Source of the DNA: JBJXHB01 sp046160725
GTDB taxonomy: Bacteria > Pseudomonadota > Gammaproteobacteria > Burkholderiales > Burkholderiaceae_C
Length of the DNA: 22,561 bases
Direction of reading: 5' to 3'
Assembly: GCA_046160725.1 (NCBI GenBank)
Contig: JBJXHB010000131.1
Coordinates: 1 to 22,561, forward strand
In this document: positions 7,779 through 15,099 of the stretch, piece after piece
How the letters are laid out: each line of letters begins with the position of its first letter
Numbering within the stretch: the first letter of the stretch is position 1
The notes under the pieces: generated by a model
Seen by the model: only the letters and a program-made list of their open reading frames with translations
Told to the model about the DNA's origin: nothing
Databases searched by the model: none
Made by a program: the position numbers and the translations under genes

Positions 7779-8537
7779 TCACTTCGGCGCCAGCCGAATC
7801 GCCCCGTCCAGCCGGATGGTTTCGCCATTGAGCATGTCGTTCTCGACGATGTGCACCGCGAGCTTGCCGTAGTCCTGCGGCGTGCCCAGGCGGCTGGGGA
7901 AGGGCACGCTGGCGGCCAGCGAGTCCTGCACTTCCTTGGGCATGCCGAAGAGCATTGGTGTGCCGAAGATGCCGGGCGCGATGGTCATGACGCGGATGCC
8001 GTCGCGGGCCAGGTCGCGGGCGATCGGCAAGGTCATGCCGACCACGCCGCCCTTGCTGGCGGAGTAGGCGGCTTGGCCGATCTGGCCGTCATAGGCGGCG
8101 ACGCTGGCGGTGTTGATCAGCACACCGCGCTCGCCGGTGGGCTCCGGTGCGTTCTTGCACATGGCCTCGGCGGCCAGGCGGATCATGTTGAAGGTGCCGA
8201 TCAGGTTGATGCCGATCACGCGCGAGAACTGGGCCAGCGGATGCGCACCGCTCTTGCTGACGGTCTTGACGCCAATGGCGATGCCGGCGCAGTTGACCAG
8301 GCCCATCAGCTTGCCCATGGACAGCGCCTGGGCGACGGCGGCCAGGCCGTCGGCCTCTTGGGTCACGTCACATTTGACGAAGGCGCCGCCCAATGCGGCC
8401 GCAACGGCCTCGCCCTTGCCGGCCTGGAGGTCGGCGATCACGACCTTGGCGCCCTTGTCCGCCAGCGCGCGTGCTGCGCCCTCGCCGAGGCCTGATGCGC
8501 CGCCGGTGACGATGAAGACCTTGCCTGCGATATCCAT
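7779..8537 (-). CDS. Short-chain dehydrogenase, 3-hydroxyacyl-CoA dehydrogenase type II-like
   Basis: A 252-residue classical SDR with a Rossmann fold. TGGASGLG (11-18) is the NAD-binding glycine motif, Asp36 after VVIA favours NAD over NADP, and NCAG (82-85) is the structural motif. The catalytic tetrad is visible as Asn111, Ser145, Tyr158 and Lys162 (YSASK). The overall pattern, including GVLINTASVAAYDGQIGQ, resembles 3-hydroxy-2-methylbutyryl-CoA / 17beta-HSD type 10 enzymes, so oxidation of 3-hydroxyacyl-CoA in fatty-acid or isoleucine breakdown is likely but not certain. It starts 3 bases after the adk stop, with GGAG inside the adk 3' end as ribosome site, so it is co-transcribed and probably translationally coupled. 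It is the last gene of the minus-strand block. Confidence 0.88.
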   Translation of the reverse strand: MDIAGKVFIVTGGASGLGEGAARALADKGAKVVIADLQAGKGEAVAAALGGAFVKCDVTQEADGLAAVAQALSMGKLMGLVNCAGIAIGVKTVSKSGAHPLAQFSRVIGINLIGTFNMIRLAAEAMCKNAPEPTGERGVLINTASVAAYDGQIGQAAYSASKGGVVGMTLPIARDLARDGIRVMTIAPGIFGTPMLFGMPKEVQDSLAASVPFPSRLGTPQDYGKLAVHIVENDMLNGETIRLDGAIRLAPK

Positions 8538-8540
8538 GAG

Positions 8541-9197
8541 TCAGTTCTCCAGTGCCTGCATGACACGGGCGGTGATCTCCTCCACGGAGCCCATGCCGGA
8601 GATGCAGCGGTAGCGGGGGGCGCCGGGCTGGCCGCTGGCCGCCCATGCCGAGTAGTAGTCCACCAGCGGTCGGGTCTGGTTCTGGTAGACATCCAGGCGC
8701 TTGCGCACGGTCTCTTCCTTGTCGTCGTCGCGCTGGATCAGCGGCTCGCCGGTGATGTTGTCGATGCCGGGCGACTTGGGCGGGTTGAACTTGACGTGGT
8801 AGCTGCGGCCGGAGGCGATGTGGAACAGGCGCCCGCTCATGCGCTCGATGATGGCGCTGTCGGGCACGTCGATCTCCAGCACGGCCTGCAGCGGGACGCC
8901 GGCGGCCTTCATGGCCTCGGCCTGCGGGATGGTGCGCGGGAAGCCGTCGAAAAGGAAGCCGCCCGCGCAGTCCGGCTGCGTGATCCGCTCCTTGACCAAG
9001 CCGATGATGATGTCGTCGCTGACCAGTTGTCCAGCGTCCATGACCTTCTTGGCCGCCACGCCCAGCGGCGTGCCGGCCTTGACGGCGGCGCGCAGCATGT
9101 CGCCGGTTGAGATCTGGGGGATGCCCCAGCGCTTGCAGATGGCCGTGGCCTGGGTGCCCTTGCCAGCGCCAGGCGCTCCCAACAGGATCAGTCGCAT
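8541..9197 (-). CDS. adk: Adenylate kinase
   Basis: A 218-residue, long-form adenylate kinase that interconverts ATP + AMP and 2 ADP in the cytoplasm. The P-loop GAPGAGKGT lies at 7-15, STGDMLR (AMP-binding) at 30-36 and DGFPRT at 84-89. The long LID domain spans about 122-159 (GRLFHIASGRSYH, then NPPKSPG) without the zinc cysteines found in many Gram-positive enzymes. Length and motifs match the usual proteobacterial enzyme. It lies 185 bases downstream of kdsB, the largest gap in this block, so it may have its own promoter there. The adk-dehydrogenase joint is tight. Confidence 0.97.
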   Translation of the reverse strand: MRLILLGAPGAGKGTQATAICKRWGIPQISTGDMLRAAVKAGTPLGVAAKKVMDAGQLVSDDIIIGLVKERITQPDCAGGFLFDGFPRTIPQAEAMKAAGVPLQAVLEIDVPDSAIIERMSGRLFHIASGRSYHVKFNPPKSPGIDNITGEPLIQRDDDKEETVRKRLDVYQNQTRPLVDYYSAWAASGQPGAPRYRCISGMGSVEEITARVMQALEN

Positions 9198-9228
9198 CGT
9201 GTCTTCAGCCTCAGGGAATGTTCAGGGC

Positions 9229-9246
9229 GCGGTGCGCAGGCACCGC
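9229..9246. other. Hairpin in the kdsB-adk intergenic region
   Basis: A perfect 7-bp inverted repeat GCGGTGC/GCACCGC with a GCAG loop lies about 32 bases upstream of the adk start on the minus strand. No T run follows in either direction, so it is not a standard intrinsic terminator. It may shape the adk leader or be a processing or attenuation point; nothing further is visible. Confidence 0.3.
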
Positions 9247-9382
9247 CGTGGCCGCTGTCTCGACGGGCTGCGGCCCACGTGGCAGACGATGATTTCAGTA
9301 TCGCATGGGGTCCCCTGCACCTGTCTGACACGCCGGCTTGCGCACCAAGCCTGGGCACGCGGCAGGCCCGCCGGATGGGTGC

Positions 9383-10138
9383 TCAGGCCAGCAGGCGCCG
9401 CACGCGCTCCAGGTCCTGTGGCGTGTCAACGCCAGGGCCCGGGCGCTCGGCGCTGACATGCACCGCAATGCGCTCGCCGTGCCACATCGCCCGCAGTTGC
9501 TCCAGCGCCTCCAGTTGCTCCAGCGGCGCCGGCGTCAGGGTCGGAAACCGCTTCAGGAATCCGCACCGGTAGGCGTACAGCCCGACGTGCCGCAGCGGCA
9601 GTTGACCCGGCGGCAAGGCGGCGATGCCGTCGGCATAGCCGTCACGCCACCAGGGCAGGGGGGCACGGGAGAAATAAAGCGCTCGCTGCTGTGCGTCCAG
9701 CACCACCTTGACGACATGGGGGTTGGCGAACTCCGCCGGGTCGTCGATGGCATGGGCCACGGTGCTCATCGCGCAATCCGGCCGCGCAACCAGCAAGGCC
9801 GCGCAGGCGTCGATCATCTCCGGTGCGATCAAGGGCTCGTCGCCCTGCACGTTAACGACCACGCTGTCGTCGGCCAGCCCGAGCAGGCTGCAGGCCTCGG
9901 CCAGGCGGTCGCTGCCGCTGGGGTGGTCCTGCCGGGTCAGCAGCGCGGCCACGCCATGGGCGGCGCAGGCGTCGACGATGCTCGGGTCGTCGGCCGCCAC
10001 CACCACGCGCTGATGCCGGGCCAGAGCCGCACGTTGGGCGACCCGCACGATCATCGGCAGTCCGGCCAGGTCAGCCAGGGGTTTGTTTGGCAACCGCGTG
10101 CTGGCCAGCCGCGCCGGTATCAGGATGACCGGGATCAT
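9383..10138 (-). CDS. kdsB: 3-deoxy-manno-octulosonate cytidylyltransferase (CMP-Kdo synthetase)
   Basis: A 251-residue cytoplasmic enzyme that activates Kdo with CTP to give CMP-Kdo for lipopolysaccharide inner-core synthesis. The N-terminal nucleotide-binding signature IPARLASTRLPNKPL (7-21) is intact, as are HPSGSDRLAEA (72-82) and NVQGDEPLI (96-104), all hallmarks of KdsB. Length is normal for the family. Its ATG overlaps the stop of the upstream Trm112-like gene by 4 bases (ATGA), indicating translational coupling. Its neighbours lpxK and kdsB together serve outer-membrane lipid A and core synthesis. Confidence 0.97.
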   Translation of the reverse strand: MIPVILIPARLASTRLPNKPLADLAGLPMIVRVAQRAALARHQRVVVAADDPSIVDACAAHGVAALLTRQDHPSGSDRLAEACSLLGLADDSVVVNVQGDEPLIAPEMIDACAALLVARPDCAMSTVAHAIDDPAEFANPHVVKVVLDAQQRALYFSRAPLPWWRDGYADGIAALPPGQLPLRHVGLYAYRCGFLKRFPTLTPAPLEQLEALEQLRAMWHGERIAVHVSAERPGPGVDTPQDLERVRRLLA

Positions 10139-10338
10139 GCGGCCGGACGGGCCGTTGGGTCCAGTGCGCGGGCTTCGGTGTCGAGCATCACCGGAATGCC
10201 GTCCCGGATCGGAAAGGCCAGGCGGTCGGCCGGGCAGACCAGCTCATGCGGCAGGCGCTGCGTGTCGCGCTCCAGCGTCAGCGGTCCCTTGCAGACGGGG
10301 CACACCAGCAGGTCCAGCAATCGGGCATCGACGCTCAT
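10135..10338 (-). CDS. Trm112/YcaR-family small protein
   Basis: A 67-residue protein. I chose the ATG at 10338 because it overlaps the lpxK stop (ATGA) and gives the family-typical N-terminus MSVDARLLDLLVCPVC; the frame stays open further upstream but there overlaps lpxK. Cys13, Cys16 and Cys35 fit the zinc-ribbon-like core, followed by DRLAFPIRDGIPVML, the most conserved stretch of the family. In other organisms Trm112 proteins are partners that stabilise methyltransferases; the bacterial role is less defined. It is embedded between lpxK and kdsB with 4-base overlaps on both sides, a common arrangement in proteobacteria. Confidence 0.92.
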   Translation of the reverse strand: MSVDARLLDLLVCPVCKGPLTLERDTQRLPHELVCPADRLAFPIRDGIPVMLDTEARALDPTARPAA

Positions 10339-11366
10339 GATGGCCTGGATTGTCGCAGTTGATGGTCCAGCGCATCGATCAGTGCAGGCGGCAGGTCGGA
10401 TTTCAGGATGGCCACCCACACCGCCTCGCAGCCCGGGCGCGCCGGGTTCAGCTTGATGGCGTCCTTCTCGGTGACGACCACATCGCCGGTCGTGCCGCGC
10501 CAGGGCAGGGCGTCCAGCCGCGCATGGTCGGGCAGCTCCAGGGGCTGGATGTCAAGGCCCGCGGCGCGCAGCATGGCGAAGAAGCCCTCGGGCTGGGCGA
10601 TGCCGGCGGCAGCCGTCCAACGCCCTTCGCGCAGACTCGACAGCGGCTGCGGCGCCGCACCGCTCCACCAGTCCCGCAGCGGCAGGGCGCCCGCCAGGTG
10701 CCGGCCGCCCAAGTGCCCAGGCAAGTGCGTCGTGGCCGTGCCGTGGGTGTACAGCACCTGGGCATGGGCATCCAGCTGCCGTGGCAGCGGCTCACGCAGC
10801 GGTCCGGCGGGCAGGCACTGGCCATTGCCCGCGCCACGGGCGTCGAACAGCACCAAGGCGGCATCGCGCTGCAGGCGCAGATGCTGCAGCCCGTCGTCCG
10901 ACAGCAGAACGTCGACCTCCGGATGTGCCTTCAACAGCGCCTGCGCCGCGGCGACGCGGTCAGCGCCAACCGCCAGCGGGACTTGCAGGCGCCGGTGCAG
11001 CAGCGCGGGTTCGTCGCCGAGTTCGGCCGCTGACGATCCGTCCCGAGCTACGACCACGCACGCGCGCGCCCGGCCGTGCCCGCGCGACACCACGCCAGGT
11101 GTCCAGCCCAACGCTCGCAGGGCCGGCACCAGGGTCAGGACCGTCGGCGTCTTGCCGGCGCCGCCCAGGATCAGGTTGCCGACCACCAGCACCGGTACCG
11201 GTGCGCGCCATGACGCCAACACGCCGCGGTGGTACAGCTGCCGGCGCAAGGCGACGAGCAGGCGCATCGCCTGGCCCACCGGCCACAGCGCAGTGGTCAG
11301 CAGGGTCAGACGGGGTTGCGCCCAATGGCGCAGCAGCGTGGCGGACAGCCCGGCGGGCGCCGCCAT
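10335..11366 (-). CDS. lpxK: Tetraacyldisaccharide 4'-kinase
   Basis: A 343-residue inner-membrane-associated kinase that phosphorylates the 4' position of the lipid A disaccharide precursor. An N-terminal amphipathic/hydrophobic segment (about 18-42) is followed by the P-loop GNLILGGAGKT (63-73), with Ala70 where many LpxK proteins have Thr. The LpxK signature DDGLQH lies at 157-162, and VVTEKDAIKL sits near the C-terminus. It starts 2 bases after the exbD stop and overlaps the Trm112-like gene by 4 bases, so it sits inside a tightly coupled operon. Length is normal. Confidence 0.96.
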   Translation of the reverse strand: MAAPAGLSATLLRHWAQPRLTLLTTALWPVGQAMRLLVALRRQLYHRGVLASWRAPVPVLVVGNLILGGAGKTPTVLTLVPALRALGWTPGVVSRGHGRARACVVVARDGSSAAELGDEPALLHRRLQVPLAVGADRVAAAQALLKAHPEVDVLLSDDGLQHLRLQRDAALVLFDARGAGNGQCLPAGPLREPLPRQLDAHAQVLYTHGTATTHLPGHLGGRHLAGALPLRDWWSGAAPQPLSSLREGRWTAAAGIAQPEGFFAMLRAAGLDIQPLELPDHARLDALPWRGTTGDVVVTEKDAIKLNPARPGCEAVWVAILKSDLPPALIDALDHQLRQSRPS

Positions 11367-11368
11367 GG

Positions 11369-11803
11369 TCAGCGGGTGGCCGCGGCGCCGGGCAACTGGG
11401 TGGCGAAGGTCAGCCGGCCCAGGCCGGCGCGCCGCGCGGCGTCCAGCACGTTGATCACCGCCTGATGGGCCGCCATGGCGTCGGCCGACACGATGACCAC
11501 CACGTCGGGTCGGCCGGCCGCCGCCGCGCTCAGCTCCGCCGCCAGCTGGTCCACGTTGCGGCCCTCCACGGGGCGGCGGTTCACCGCATAGCGTCCCTCG
11601 CCGGTGACCGTGACCAGCAGTTCTGCCGGCTTTTCCTTGAGTCGCTCGGCGTCCGCCGTCGGCAACGTGATCTGCAGCTCCGAGTAGCGCGAGTACGTGG
11701 TCGACAGCATCAGGAAGATCAGCACCACCAGCAGCACGTCGATGAACGGGATCAGGTTGATCTCCGGCTCATCACCTCTGCGGGGGCGAAAGTTCATCGG
11801 CAT
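11369..11803 (-). CDS. exbD: ExbD/TolR family proton-channel subunit
   Basis: A 144-residue protein with one N-terminal membrane helix and a periplasmic domain. The helix (about 16-34) carries the conserved Asp22 in INLIPFIDVLLV, the proton-conducting residue of the ExbD/TolR family. The C-terminal part (VVIVSADAMAAHQAVINVLD) matches the periplasmic ExbD fold. I prefer the ATG at 11803 because GAG sits 7 bases upstream; an in-frame ATG at 11797 is the alternative. It lies 23 bases after exbB and 2 bases before lpxK. With ExbB and TonB it energises outer-membrane receptors, possibly including the two in this window. TolR is the main alternative, but the absence of tolA/tolB nearby favours ExbD. 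Confidence 0.93.
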   Translation of the reverse strand: MPMNFRPRRGDEPEINLIPFIDVLLVVLIFLMLSTTYSRYSELQITLPTADAERLKEKPAELLVTVTGEGRYAVNRRPVEGRNVDQLAAELSAAAAGRPDVVVIVSADAMAAHQAVINVLDAARRAGLGRLTFATQLPGAAATR

Positions 11804-11826
11804 GGCGTGTCTCGGCGGTCTCGCGA

Positions 11827-12468
11827 TCAGATCACGACAGCGCCACCGCGCACCGCGAACCGCATCAGGTGCGGCACCATGCGCTCGGCCGCCTGCTCCA
11901 TGCCCAGCGCAAACGCATCCACCCGTGCCCGGAAGTAGCGGTGCAGCATCAAGGCAGGTATGGCGATGATGAGCCCGAAGGCGGTGTTGTACAGCGCAAT
12001 CGAAATGCCATGCGCGAGCTGCGCCGGATTGGTCGCGCCGGTGGGCGCCTGGGCGCCAAAGATCTCGATCATGCCGACCACCGTGCCCAGCAGCCCCAGC
12101 AGCGGCGCGGCGCTGGCGATCGTGCCGATGGCGCCCAGGTAGCGCTCCATCGCATGTACCGCATTGCGGCCCGCGGCCTCGAAGGCCTGGCGCAAGGTGC
12201 TTTCGGTGATGCGGGCGTCGGCCATCACCGCGCGCAGGCCACCAGCCAGCACCTGTCCGAGCGCCGAGTTGTCGGACAGCTTGGTGACCACGTCCGGACC
12301 GGGCAGGTTGTGCCGTGTGACCAGCATGACCTCCTCCAGCAGGCTGGCTGGCATCACACGCACCGTGCGCAGCGCGATGAAGCGCTCGATGACCAGCGCG
12401 AGGCCGATCACTGAGCACAAAATCAGTGGCCAGATCGGCCATCCGGCCGCTTGTATGATCGTCAGCAA
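11827..12468 (-). CDS. exbB: ExbB/TolQ/MotA family proton-channel subunit (TTG start)
   Basis: A 213-residue inner-membrane protein starting with TTG at 12468, which lies 7 bases downstream of AGGAAG; no ATG lies between that site and the conserved N-terminus LTIIQAAGWPIW. Three membrane segments are visible, at about residues 8-28, 115-140 and 155-178. The conserved TolQ/ExbB core includes the stretch GAIGTIASAAPLLGLLGTV and the helix ALYNTAFGLIIAIPAL. It is the first gene of the minus-strand block and is followed by exbD. It forms the pentameric channel that uses the proton gradient to drive TonB. The longer open frame upstream of the TTG runs antisense into xseA and is not coding. Confidence 0.93.
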   Translation of the reverse strand: MLTIIQAAGWPIWPLILCSVIGLALVIERFIALRTVRVMPASLLEEVMLVTRHNLPGPDVVTKLSDNSALGQVLAGGLRAVMADARITESTLRQAFEAAGRNAVHAMERYLGAIGTIASAAPLLGLLGTVVGMIEIFGAQAPTGATNPAQLAHGISIALYNTAFGLIIAIPALMLHRYFRARVDAFALGMEQAAERMVPHLMRFAVRGGAVVI

Positions 12469-12475
12469 CGTGGGT

Positions 12476-12481
12476 CTTCCT
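12476..12481 (-). promoter_or_regulatory. Ribosome-binding site that fixes the exbB TTG start
   Basis: On the minus strand AGGAAG stands 7 bases before the TTG. This spacing, and the absence of a better start between it and the conserved N-terminus, decide the unusual start codon of exbB. Confidence 0.65.
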
Positions 12482-12588
12482 ATGCAGTGCCCTGCTGCGC
12501 AGTGGCAGGGGCGGCGGATTATGAACCGCAGGTTCGAGCCCTTTCTGAATGGGCAGCCTGCGCGCCCGCGCCCAACCAACCCGAGACG

Positions 12589-13869
12589 ATGAACCTGGAC
12601 CAGGCCTGGGACGTGTCCGCTTTGCTGGCAGCGGCTGGCGACGCCCTTTCGGCGCGGTTTGGCGGCGTCACGGTGCGAGGCGAGTTGTCCGGCTTCACCC
12701 GTGCGGCCAGCGGGCACTGCTACTTCACGCTCAAGGACCGCAACGGCCAGCCGGCGCTGCTGCGTTGCGCGATGTTCCGGCGCGCGGCGTCGTTGCTGAG
12801 CTTCGTGCCGCGCGACGGGCAGCAGGTCGAGCTGCGCGGCCGGGTCGCGGTGTTCGAGGCCCGCGGCGAGCTGCAATGCGTGGTCGAGGCCATGTTGCCG
12901 CTGGGGCAGGGTGCTTTGTACGAGCAGTTCCTGCGGCTGCGCGCGCGGCTGTCGGCCGAGGGCCTGTTTGCAGACGCGCGCAAGCGTCCCATCCCGCGCC
13001 ATCCGCGTTGCATCGGCGTGGTGTCGTCCCTGGCGGCGGCCGCGCTGGCCGACGTGTTGACCGCGTTGCGCCGGCGCTCGCCGCATGTGCGGGTCGTGGT
13101 CTATCCCGCCGCGGTGCAGGGCGCCGACGCGCCGCCACAGCTGGTGCAGGCCCTGCGCATCGCCAACCAGCGCCAGGACGCCGACGTGCTGCTGCTGTGC
13201 CGTGGCGGGGGGTCCCTGGAGGACCTGTGGTCGTTCAACGACGAGTCGGTGGTGCGCGCCGTGGCCGCCAGTGCCTTGCCGGTGATCTGCGGCGTCGGAC
13301 ACGAGACGGACGTCACCTTGTCCGACCTGGCGGCGGACCTGCGCGCGCCGACACCCACAGCGGCGGCCGAGCTGGCGGCGCCGCCGCGCGACGAGTCACT
13401 GGTCATGCTGGCCGGCCTGGCCGCACGCCGGCAGATGGCCTGCTGGCAACGGCTGGAGTCCGCCGCGCAGCGCCTGGACGTGCTGCAGGCCCGGCTGGCG
13501 GCACGGTCGGCCGGCCTGCCGGTCCATCGCCAGCGGCTGGACGCGCTGGAGGCGCGGCGGGGCCGTGCCCTGCGCCAGGTGGTGGACCTGCGCCGGCAAC
13601 GGCTCGGTCATGCCCAGCAGCGGCTGGGCCAGGCGCTGCAACACCTGCTGCAAGGCCGCCAGCAGCGCCTGGAGGCCATCGGCCAGCGGCTGCCGTTGCT
13701 GGACCCGCAACAGGTCCTGAACCGCGGCTATGCCCTGGTGCTGTCGCCCACCGGTGGTGCCGTGCGTGCGCCGTCCCAGCTGGAAGCCGGGCAGGTCTAC
13801 GACGTGCGCCTGGCGGAAGGCCGGGCCGACCTGGTGCCGGCCCGGGTCACGCCGCAGAAAGAACGCTGA
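12589..13869 (+). CDS. xseA: Exodeoxyribonuclease VII large subunit
   Basis: A 426-residue cytoplasmic nuclease subunit that, with XseB, degrades single-stranded DNA from both ends. The N-terminal OB-fold (about 12-100) contains VRGELSGFTRAASGHCYFTL. The catalytic domain follows with RPIPRHPRCIGVVSS (about 133-147), RGGGSLEDLWSFNDE from about 205 and GHETDVTL from about 237, all typical XseA motifs. A long Arg/Gln-rich helical region (about 270-370) precedes a short conserved end with LNRGYALV. The ATG at 12589 was chosen because it gives the family N-terminus; the frame stays open upstream into the exbB leader. xseB is not adjacent in this window. The stop is 3 bases from the convergent gene. 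Confidence 0.96.
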   Translation: MNLDQAWDVSALLAAAGDALSARFGGVTVRGELSGFTRAASGHCYFTLKDRNGQPALLRCAMFRRAASLLSFVPRDGQQVELRGRVAVFEARGELQCVVEAMLPLGQGALYEQFLRLRARLSAEGLFADARKRPIPRHPRCIGVVSSLAAAALADVLTALRRRSPHVRVVVYPAAVQGADAPPQLVQALRIANQRQDADVLLLCRGGGSLEDLWSFNDESVVRAVAASALPVICGVGHETDVTLSDLAADLRAPTPTAAAELAAPPRDESLVMLAGLAARRQMACWQRLESAAQRLDVLQARLAARSAGLPVHRQRLDALEARRGRALRQVVDLRRQRLGHAQQRLGQALQHLLQGRQQRLEAIGQRLPLLDPQQVLNRGYALVLSPTGGAVRAPSQLEAGQVYDVRLAEGRADLVPARVTPQKER

Positions 13870-13872
13870 CGG

Positions 13873-14451
13873 TCAGAGCCCGCCGTTCTGCTGCGCGACC
13901 ATGCAGAACAGCATGGGGATGGACAGCATGGTGTTCAGGCGCGAGGTCAGCATGGCGGTGCGGGCCGCCTTGGCCTTCTCGTCTGCGGCGACCGTGACGA
14001 TGCCCAGCGCCTTTTTCTGGTTTGGCCAGATGATGAACCAGACATTGAACGCCATGATCAGCGCCAGCCACATGCCGATACCGATCGCGACAAAGGGCTT
14101 GGTGAAGCTGAGCGCCGGGACCAGATAGCCGCTCATCAGGGCCAGCAGCACGCCGGTGACCACGGTCGCCAGGGCGGCCCAGCGGAACCAGAACAGCGCG
14201 GTCGGTGCGATCACCTTGCTGATCGCCGGCTTGTGCTCGTCCGGGATCTTGGGCATCGACGGAATCTGCACAAAGTTGAAGTACCACAGCAGGCCGATCC
14301 ACATCACGCCGCACATCACGTGCAGCCAGCGCATCGCGAACGCGCCCCATGCGTGATCGAACTTGCCGGACCCCAGGGCCAGCACCATCAGCACCAACAA
14401 GACAGCGCCCGCAGCCACCGTGCGGCCCAGCGATTGAAAGATCGCACCCAT
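13873..14451 (-). CDS. Urate-oxidase-N-type (PuuD-like) integral membrane protein
   Basis: A 192-residue protein with about four to five membrane helices. Notable stretches are RWLHVMCGVMWIGLLWYFNF in one helix, then NFVQIPSMPKIPDE, and the end MFCMVAQQNGG, all resembling the membrane domain of PuuD-type urate hydroxylases. Full PuuD proteins carry a C-terminal cytochrome c; here the protein ends without any CxxCH, so urate oxidation is not supported and the true role is unknown. The His in RWLH might bind heme. I chose the ATG at 14451 because GAGGAG lies 8 bases upstream; the ATG at 14457 would have only 2 bases of spacing. It converges on xseA with a 3-base gap. Confidence 0.8.
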   Translation of the reverse strand: MGAIFQSLGRTVAAGAVLLVLMVLALGSGKFDHAWGAFAMRWLHVMCGVMWIGLLWYFNFVQIPSMPKIPDEHKPAISKVIAPTALFWFRWAALATVVTGVLLALMSGYLVPALSFTKPFVAIGIGMWLALIMAFNVWFIIWPNQKKALGIVTVAADEKAKAARTAMLTSRLNTMLSIPMLFCMVAQQNGGL

Positions 14452-14540
14452 CCTCATATCTCCTCATGTAACGGAAGTCTTTGACTATAGCCAAGAAGAC
14501 TTCAACTTCCCCGGATCAAGCCTATGCCGGATCAGGCCTT

Positions 14541-14556
14541 CGGCCGACGTCGGCCG
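14541..14556. repeat. 16-bp perfect palindrome downstream of the DUF192 gene
   Basis: CGGCCGACGTCGGCCG reads the same on both strands and lies 7 bases beyond the DUF192 stop. It could fold as a 6-bp stem with an ACGT loop in the 3' end of the minus-strand transcript, but no T run follows. Nearby, CCGGATCAAGCC (14511-14522) and CCGGATCAGGCC (14527-14538) form an imperfect direct repeat. Confidence 0.4.
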
Positions 14557-14563
14557 TGCATGC

Positions 14564-15064
14564 TCAGCGCTGGAAAGCCTCGCCCTTGATCCGGCTGCCG
14601 GGCTTGATGTTGCGCTTGGCAAACCAGCCTTGGTTCATCTCCAGCACCAGGCGCACCGGCTCCGTCGAGCAATGCGAGTCGTCGCTGAACGGCTTCATGT
14701 CGGCCAGGTTCACGATGCGGCCATCGTCGGCCAAGAACGCAATGGTCAACGGCAATGGCGTGTTGCGCATCCAGAAGCACTGCTGCTGCGGCTGGTCAAA
14801 GATGAACAGCATGCCCTCGTTAGGCGGCAGGTCGCGCCGGTGCATCAGGCCTATCTGGCGATGCAGGGGCGTCTGGGCCACGCCGGCCTGGATGACATGC
14901 ATCCCCGCCTGCAGGGGCATCAGCGGCAGACGCTGCGGCTGTCCGTCCTGAGCCCAGGCCGTCGTCAACAGGGCCAGTTGCAGGACCAGGACGGCAGGCC
15001 AGGTGCCGCGCCGGGTATGCCGTTCGGGGGCCGGGCCAACGACGGCAGTCTTGACGTAAGTCAT
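14564..15064 (-). CDS. Exported DUF192 family protein
   Basis: A 166-residue protein. A basic N-region with a hydrophobic segment at about 24-37, ending TTAWAQ, looks like a Sec signal peptide with an unusually long N-region, so periplasmic location is likely. The mature part matches DUF192: QIGLMHRRDLPPNEGMLFIFD, CFWMRNTPLPLTIAFL and ADMKPFSDDSH, ending NIKPGSRIKG. The family's biochemical function is not established. No clear ribosome site precedes the ATG at 15064. Only 35 bases separate it from the divergent ccoI start, so the promoters of the two genes must overlap each other or the coding sequences. Confidence 0.9.
   Translation of the reverse strand: MTYVKTAVVGPAPERHTRRGTWPAVLVLQLALLTTAWAQDGQPQRLPLMPLQAGMHVIQAGVAQTPLHRQIGLMHRRDLPPNEGMLFIFDQPQQQCFWMRNTPLPLTIAFLADDGRIVNLADMKPFSDDSHCSTEPVRLVLEMNQGWFAKRNIKPGSRIKGEAFQR
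15051..15064. promoter_or_regulatory. Weak FNR-like palindrome over the DUF192 start, upstream of ccoI
   Basis: TTGAC-GTAA-GTCAT matches 7 of the 10 defined positions of TTGAT-N4-ATCAA. A site centred at 15057.5 would place a class II transcription start near 15099, with TAGATT at 15087-15092 as -10. That is just before the ccoI GTG at 15100 and would give a nearly leaderless message. The match is poor and the call is tentative. Confidence 0.22.
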
Positions 15065-15099
15065 ATTGGAAACGGGGTTGGAGGCCTAGATTATCAAAG

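Noticed and set aside
11804..12442. A 357-codon frame joining exbD to upstream sequence
   Set aside because: Its first 210 or so residues are the out-of-frame shadow of exbB; the ExbD homology begins at 11803.
12484..12545. A tRNA-like stretch: CCCTGC/GCAGGG hairpin, GCGG/CCGC hairpin and GGTTCGAGCC like a T-arm
   Set aside because: The anticodon-like loop has 8 bases on a 4-bp stem, the T-stem pairs poorly, there is no variable loop and no acceptor stem. It is more likely a structured leader in the exbB-xseA divergent region or chance.
12469..13302. An N-terminal extension of exbB of more than 270 codons
   Set aside because: It lies antisense to xseA, has biased composition, and the conserved ExbB N-terminus begins right at the TTG with its own ribosome site.
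14481..14494. TTGAC-TATA-GCCAA as an FNR site for the PuuD-like gene
   Set aside because: Only 7 of 10 positions match, and a class II start would fall inside the coding region.
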